Below are positions 4,834 through 7,721 of a stretch of DNA of 7,721 bases, piece after piece. This stretch comes from Desulfobacterales bacterium (GTDB lineage: Bacteria; Desulfobacterota; Desulfobacteria; Desulfobacterales; Desulfobacteraceae), in NCBI GenBank assembly GCA_022361095.1, contig JAKSBO010000804.1:1-7721 (forward strand), given 5' to 3'. The position numbers were made by a program, and so were the translations under genes. The notes beneath the pieces are model-generated. The model made no database searches. It saw only the letters and a list, made by a program, of their open reading frames with translations, and was not told where the DNA came from. Position 1 is the first letter of the stretch, and every line of letters starts with the position of its first letter.

Positions 4834-6468
4834 ATGTACAACGAATTCTACAATCTCAAGTCCTCCCCCTTTAAGATCAGTTGTGATCCTGCATTCATGT
4901 GGTTTGGGGAAAAACACCAGGAAGCTCTTGCCACGCTTAAATACGGGATCCTTGACAACAAGGGCTTCCTGCTCTTAACCGGGGATGTCGGCACAGGCAA
5001 GACCTCCCTGATAAACGCATTAATCCAAAGCCTGGAACAGGACATCTTCTACACCTCCGTACCGGATCCAAGCCTGATTAAACTTGATTTTTTTAATTAT
5101 ATTGCCGCATCCTTCGGCATGGACAAAGAGTTTACATCAAAGGGGGCCTTTCTTGCCCATTTCAAAAAATTTCTGCTCAACGCCAGTGAAAAAAAGAAAA
5201 AGGTGCTGCTGATTATTGACGAAGCCCAGCTGCTCACCCAGGAAATGCTGGAAGAGATCCGCCTGCTGTCAAATATTGAAAAACCGGATGCAAAACTGAT
5301 CAATATTTTTTTCATCGGGCAAAACGAATTCAATGAAATCTTAAACAGGCCCCAGAACCGGGCGGTCCTCCAACGAATGACCCTCAACTACAACCTTGAC
5401 CCCTTGACCCCGGAGGAGGTGGATGCATATATCCGCCACCGGCTCAAGGTAGCAGGCACACAGGAGCGGCTGTTTGATTGGGACGCGGTTCAGGAAATTT
5501 TTCTATATTCAGGCGGTTTTCCAAGACGTATCAATATCTTATGCGATCACGCCCTGCTGTCCGGCTTTGTCAGGGAACAACGGATCATTGATGCAGGCAT
5601 TGTAAAAGAATGCGCAAAAGAATTGAAAATCCCGGCCCATGTCAGCAACCGTGACATCAATGGATCATTTGAACCTGCGGCCAGTAATGAAAACAGCCCT
5701 GCCCCCCCGGATGAGCCGCCGGCCCAGGCCTCTGGCCAACAACCATACAGGCAGCAACCAGTTACACAACCACCCCAAAAACGATTTCCATGGGATAAGC
5801 TGATAATTATAATCTTCTTTTTTATTTTCGCCTGGTACTTTATGTTTCCTGACCATTTCTTCTCTATGCTTTCCCAGGTAAACCAGCCGTTTGATAAAAA
5901 CCTTGAATTTACAAAAGAGCCGCAAACAGATCAAAGGCGCCATCCGGAAAATCAACCCGGTGACCCCAATCGTGAATTACCGGATAATCAGATTTCATCC
6001 AATTTGCAAACTGTCGTTAAAAAAAACCAAGGAAGTTCTGAAAATCCCGAAGAGCTCATGTTTGCCATTGAACCTCCGGAACCAGATATTTCGAACGAAT
6101 TAAATAATATAGTCCCAGCTCTTCCAAAGAATAAAATCACGGTCCGGTTTAATTATAACGGAGATGCTGTTATTGAAAAAGATCTTAAAAGACTTGAAAC
6201 AATTGCAAAAGCCCTGGTTGTTCATCCGGATTCAAAAATTCTCATTACCGGATATACGGATGCAATGGAAAATGGCACATATAACGTTAAACTATCCGAA
6301 TTCAGAGCCAATATCGTAAAAAGTTATCTTTTGGGACTGGGAGTCAAAAGCTATCAGATGAAAATCCAGGGCAGAGGCGGTCAAGATCCCATTGAGAGTA
6401 ATGATACGGTTTGGGGGAAAATGATGAACCGCAGGGTTGAAATAGAGGTGATAGCCCATGGCCCATAG
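4834..6468 (+). CDS. ExeA-like PEP-CTERM-locus AAA ATPase fused to an OmpA peptidoglycan-binding domain
   Basis: This 544-aa protein combines two modules. Residues 1-265 are an ExeA/TniB-type AAA+ ATPase like the 'XrtA/PEP-CTERM system-associated ATPase'. It has the typical opening MYNEFYNLKSSPF, Walker A GDVGTGKT (50-57), Walker B LLIIDEAQ (125-132), a likely sensor-1 stretch FFIGQNE (159-165) and GGFPRRIN (227-234) as a sensor-2 region. A Pro/Gln/Ala-rich linker (281-320) precedes one membrane helix (about 322-338). A Pro/Asn/Gln-rich spacer then leads to an OmpA-like domain (about 436-541) with GYTD (473-476), LSEFRA (487-492) and NRRVEIE (532-538). The ATPase should be cytoplasmic and the OmpA part periplasmic, gripping peptidoglycan. 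ExeA/GspA of type II secretion has the same plan with a different peptidoglycan-binding domain. Likely role: placing or energising an envelope-spanning export assembly for the exopolysaccharide. Translation is probably coupled to the preceding gene (stop and start adjacent). Confidence 0.92.
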   Translation: MYNEFYNLKSSPFKISCDPAFMWFGEKHQEALATLKYGILDNKGFLLLTGDVGTGKTSLINALIQSLEQDIFYTSVPDPSLIKLDFFNYIAASFGMDKEFTSKGAFLAHFKKFLLNASEKKKKVLLIIDEAQLLTQEMLEEIRLLSNIEKPDAKLINIFFIGQNEFNEILNRPQNRAVLQRMTLNYNLDPLTPEEVDAYIRHRLKVAGTQERLFDWDAVQEIFLYSGGFPRRINILCDHALLSGFVREQRIIDAGIVKECAKELKIPAHVSNRDINGSFEPAASNENSPAPPDEPPAQASGQQPYRQQPVTQPPQKRFPWDKLIIIIFFFIFAWYFMFPDHFFSMLSQVNQPFDKNLEFTKEPQTDQRRHPENQPGDPNRELPDNQISSNLQTVVKKNQGSSENPEELMFAIEPPEPDISNELNNIVPALPKNKITVRFNYNGDAVIEKDLKRLETIAKALVVHPDSKILITGYTDAMENGTYNVKLSEFRANIVKSYLLGLGVKSYQMKIQGRGGQDPIESNDTVWGKMMNRRVEIEVIAHGP

Positions 6469-6481
6469 CTGTCAGCTATGG
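6463..6481 (+). other. Perfect hairpin over the stop codon of the ATPase gene
   Basis: CCATAGCT (6463-6470) and AGCTATGG (6474-6481) form an 8-bp stem with a 3-nt loop, containing the TAG stop (6466-6468). No T-run follows, so it is not a standard terminator. It might protect the mRNA 3' end or partially separate expression of the following protease gene. Confidence 0.4.
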
Positions 6482-6562
6482 CTAAATGAACACATGTATG
6501 CATCTACCTCAAAAAAATTTTAAACGCTATGAATTTGTTTTGTTTCTAATTTGGATCATAAA

Positions 6563-6569
6563 AAGGAAG
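6563..6569 (+). promoter_or_regulatory. Ribosome binding site supporting a GTG start
   Basis: AAGGAAG ends 4 nt before the GTG at 6574. It supports that GTG over later ATG codons as the start of the CPBP protease gene. Confidence 0.7.
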
Positions 6570-6573
6570 TTTT

Positions 6574-7293
6574 GTGAGCACATCTAACACAGACCGGTTC
6601 CGGGAAAAATGGAAAAATATGGATCTGCTGATACCCTATGCAGCACCCTATTTTGCTTATGTAGCGATCTCTTCCGTTTTGCATGATAAACTGCCCGAAG
6701 AAATGATATATACAATAAAGCTGGTCATCGTCCCCGGGCTTTTGATCTGGGCCTGGAAATGGTATATTCCTTTAACCGGACCGAAAAACAAATGGGTATC
6801 CTGTGCATGGGGAATTGTTTTCGGAATCATGGGCCTGGTGATGTGGTGCGGCTTATATGCCCCTTTTACAGACCCTGAAGATGGGGGGGCGTGGTCTGAT
6901 CTTGGGTTCGCACTAAGACTCTTGACGGCTGGCTTTGCGGTGCCGGTTTTTGAAGAGTTGTTCATACGCGGATTCGTATTCCGGGTGGCCCTGCAATGGG
7001 ATCTTCTGCGCAGGCAAAAAATTCCTAGCCCTTTTTCTGAGGCGTTGGATAAGGCCAGCATTTTTGATGTGGCACCAGGACAATGGAGTGTTTATGCCAT
7101 TGTGATCTCAACGGTTATTTTTGCTGCCGGTCATATTGTTGCCGAATGGCCCGCAGCCATCGCCTACGGTTTACTCATGGCCCTTTTATGGATATTAAGA
7201 AAAGATCTGATTTCTTGCATTGTTGCCCACGGGGTAACCAATATCGGTCTGGCCCTCTATGTCTATTATTTCGGACACTGGGAACTGTGGTAA
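6574..7293 (+). CDS. CPBP-family (CAAX/Abi-type) intramembrane glutamic protease of PEP-CTERM loci
   Basis: This 239-aa multi-pass membrane protein carries all three CPBP active-site motifs. These are EELFIR (127-132, EExxxR), FAAGH (183-187, FxxxH) and HGVTN (219-223, HxxxN), so it should be catalytically competent. Hydrophobic segments lie at about 18-36, 45-62, 74-96, 111-128, 171-190, 194-208 and 213-233. A CAAX prenyl protease-related subfamily is a known companion of exosortase/PEP-CTERM exopolysaccharide loci, and the neighbour here is the matching ATPase. The substrate is unknown; bacterial homologues act inside the membrane and do not imply prenylation. It starts at GTG with a good ribosome site. 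Gaps of 105 and 109 nt separate it from the genes on either side, wider than within the preceding operon, so it may have its own promoter, although I see no convincing one. Confidence 0.88.
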   Translation: MSTSNTDRFREKWKNMDLLIPYAAPYFAYVAISSVLHDKLPEEMIYTIKLVIVPGLLIWAWKWYIPLTGPKNKWVSCAWGIVFGIMGLVMWCGLYAPFTDPEDGGAWSDLGFALRLLTAGFAVPVFEELFIRGFVFRVALQWDLLRRQKIPSPFSEALDKASIFDVAPGQWSVYAIVISTVIFAAGHIVAEWPAAIAYGLLMALLWILRKDLISCIVAHGVTNIGLALYVYYFGHWELW

Positions 7294-7402
7294 TAAAAAG
7301 GCTGCAATTAATACATATTAAATCACAGGCTTCGGTTGGACGATATGAATATTCAACTGTGATCCATGAGCTTTATTAATTAAACATCAAGGAAAAACAC
7401 AT

Positions 7403-7721
7403 ATGCGTTTCAAACAGTGCCAGCAGAATTTAAGAGAAAACCCAAGATCCTGGCTGATCACAGGATGCGCCGGATTCATTGGCTCCAACCTATTGGAAAC
7501 ACTGCTTAATCTTGGACAAACAGTAACCGGTCTGGATAATTTCTCCACAGGATTTCAACATAATCTGGACCAGGTTAAAGCGGCAGTGTCCTCCGAAGCA
7601 TGGCAGAACTTTTCTTTTGTTGAAGGGGATATCACCAATGCCGACACCTGTGCAGCAATTTGCAAAGGACAGGACTATGTGCTGCACCAAGCCGCGCTGG
7701 GTTCTGTTCCCCGATCCGTCA
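7403..7721 (+). CDS. wbpP: UDP-N-acetylglucosamine 4-epimerase, WbpP/TviC family (3' truncated by window edge)
   Basis: The first 106 residues of a short-chain dehydrogenase/reductase-type sugar epimerase are visible. The Rossmann motif is TGCAGFIGS (20-28, GxxGxxG), with D45 placed to bind the NAD ribose, GDI at 75-77 and [13 protein letters not shown] at 93-105. The about 16-residue N-terminal extension before the first strand, and the phrases [16 protein letters not shown] and [12 protein letters not shown], are characteristic of WbpP (Pseudomonas) and TviC/VipB (Vi antigen). These interconvert UDP-GlcNAc(A) and UDP-GalNAc(A) for surface polysaccharides. The full protein should be about 340 residues, so roughly two thirds lies beyond the window. 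The ATG has AAGGA 9 nt upstream. It indicates that an exopolysaccharide synthesis cluster continues to the right. The exact substrate (acid or non-acid sugar) cannot be told from this part. Confidence 0.9.
   Translation, partial: MRFKQCQQNLRENPRSWLITGCAGFIGSNLLETLLNLGQTVTGLDNFSTGFQHNLDQVKAAVSSEAWQNFSFVEGDITNADTCAAICKGQDYVLHQAALGSVPRSV

Noticed and set aside
1..7721. Exosortase, CRISPR array, tRNA, insertion sequence or attachment site
   Set aside because: Looked for on both strands by eye and not found: no repeated spacer pattern, no transposase motif, no multi-pass exosortase-like frame. The exosortase is presumed to lie outside the window.

Overview
This window looks like part of an extracellular-polysaccharide / PEP-CTERM (exosortase) protein-sorting region from a Gram-negative bacterium. 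The best guess is a sulfate-reducing deltaproteobacterium (Desulfobacterota, Desulfobacteraceae-like). That placement is inferred from moderate base composition and from the combination of two PEP-CTERM proteins, an ExeA-like PEP-CTERM-locus ATPase, a CPBP-type protease of the kind found at such loci, and a TviC/WbpP sugar epimerase. No rRNA or other taxonomic marker is present.

Left part (1-2339, mostly minus strand). After the 3' end of an unidentified plus-strand gene and a strong two-way terminator come two PEP-CTERM surface proteins in a tight minus-strand pair. The upstream gene is 932-1519 and the downstream gene is 274-918, 13 nt apart, with the second ribosome binding site starting right at the first stop codon. 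Upstream of the pair is a near-consensus sigma-54 (-24/-12) promoter at 1571-1586, with dyad-symmetric sequences farther upstream that could bind an enhancer-binding protein. This fits the known RpoN/PrsK/PrsR control of PEP-CTERM genes in other bacteria. A conserved-looking but unrecognised 180-aa minus-strand gene (1797-2339) lies beyond.

Right part (2491-7721, plus strand). Four genes are packed together. They are a basic unknown protein (2491-3102), a 190-aa protein that resembles a degenerate histidine-kinase ATPase domain (3054-3626), a membrane/coiled-coil protein with an unusual C-terminal domain (3664-4833), and an ATPase-transmembrane-OmpA fusion (4834-6468). The first pair overlaps by 49 nt and the last pair is directly abutted. 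Next come a CPBP-family intramembrane protease with all three active-site motifs (6574-7293) and the start of a WbpP/TviC-like UDP-N-acetylglucosamine 4-epimerase gene (7403 to the window edge).

How they may work together (inference). The epimerase supplies nucleotide sugar for an exopolysaccharide. The ATPase-OmpA protein could sit in the inner membrane and grip peptidoglycan, much as ExeA/GspA does for type II secretion. The CPBP protease and the PEP-CTERM proteins belong to the exosortase sorting system that accompanies such polysaccharides. The exosortase, glycosyltransferases and polysaccharide export genes are not in the window and would be expected to the right. The least-described part is the 2491-4833 trio feeding into the ATPase.
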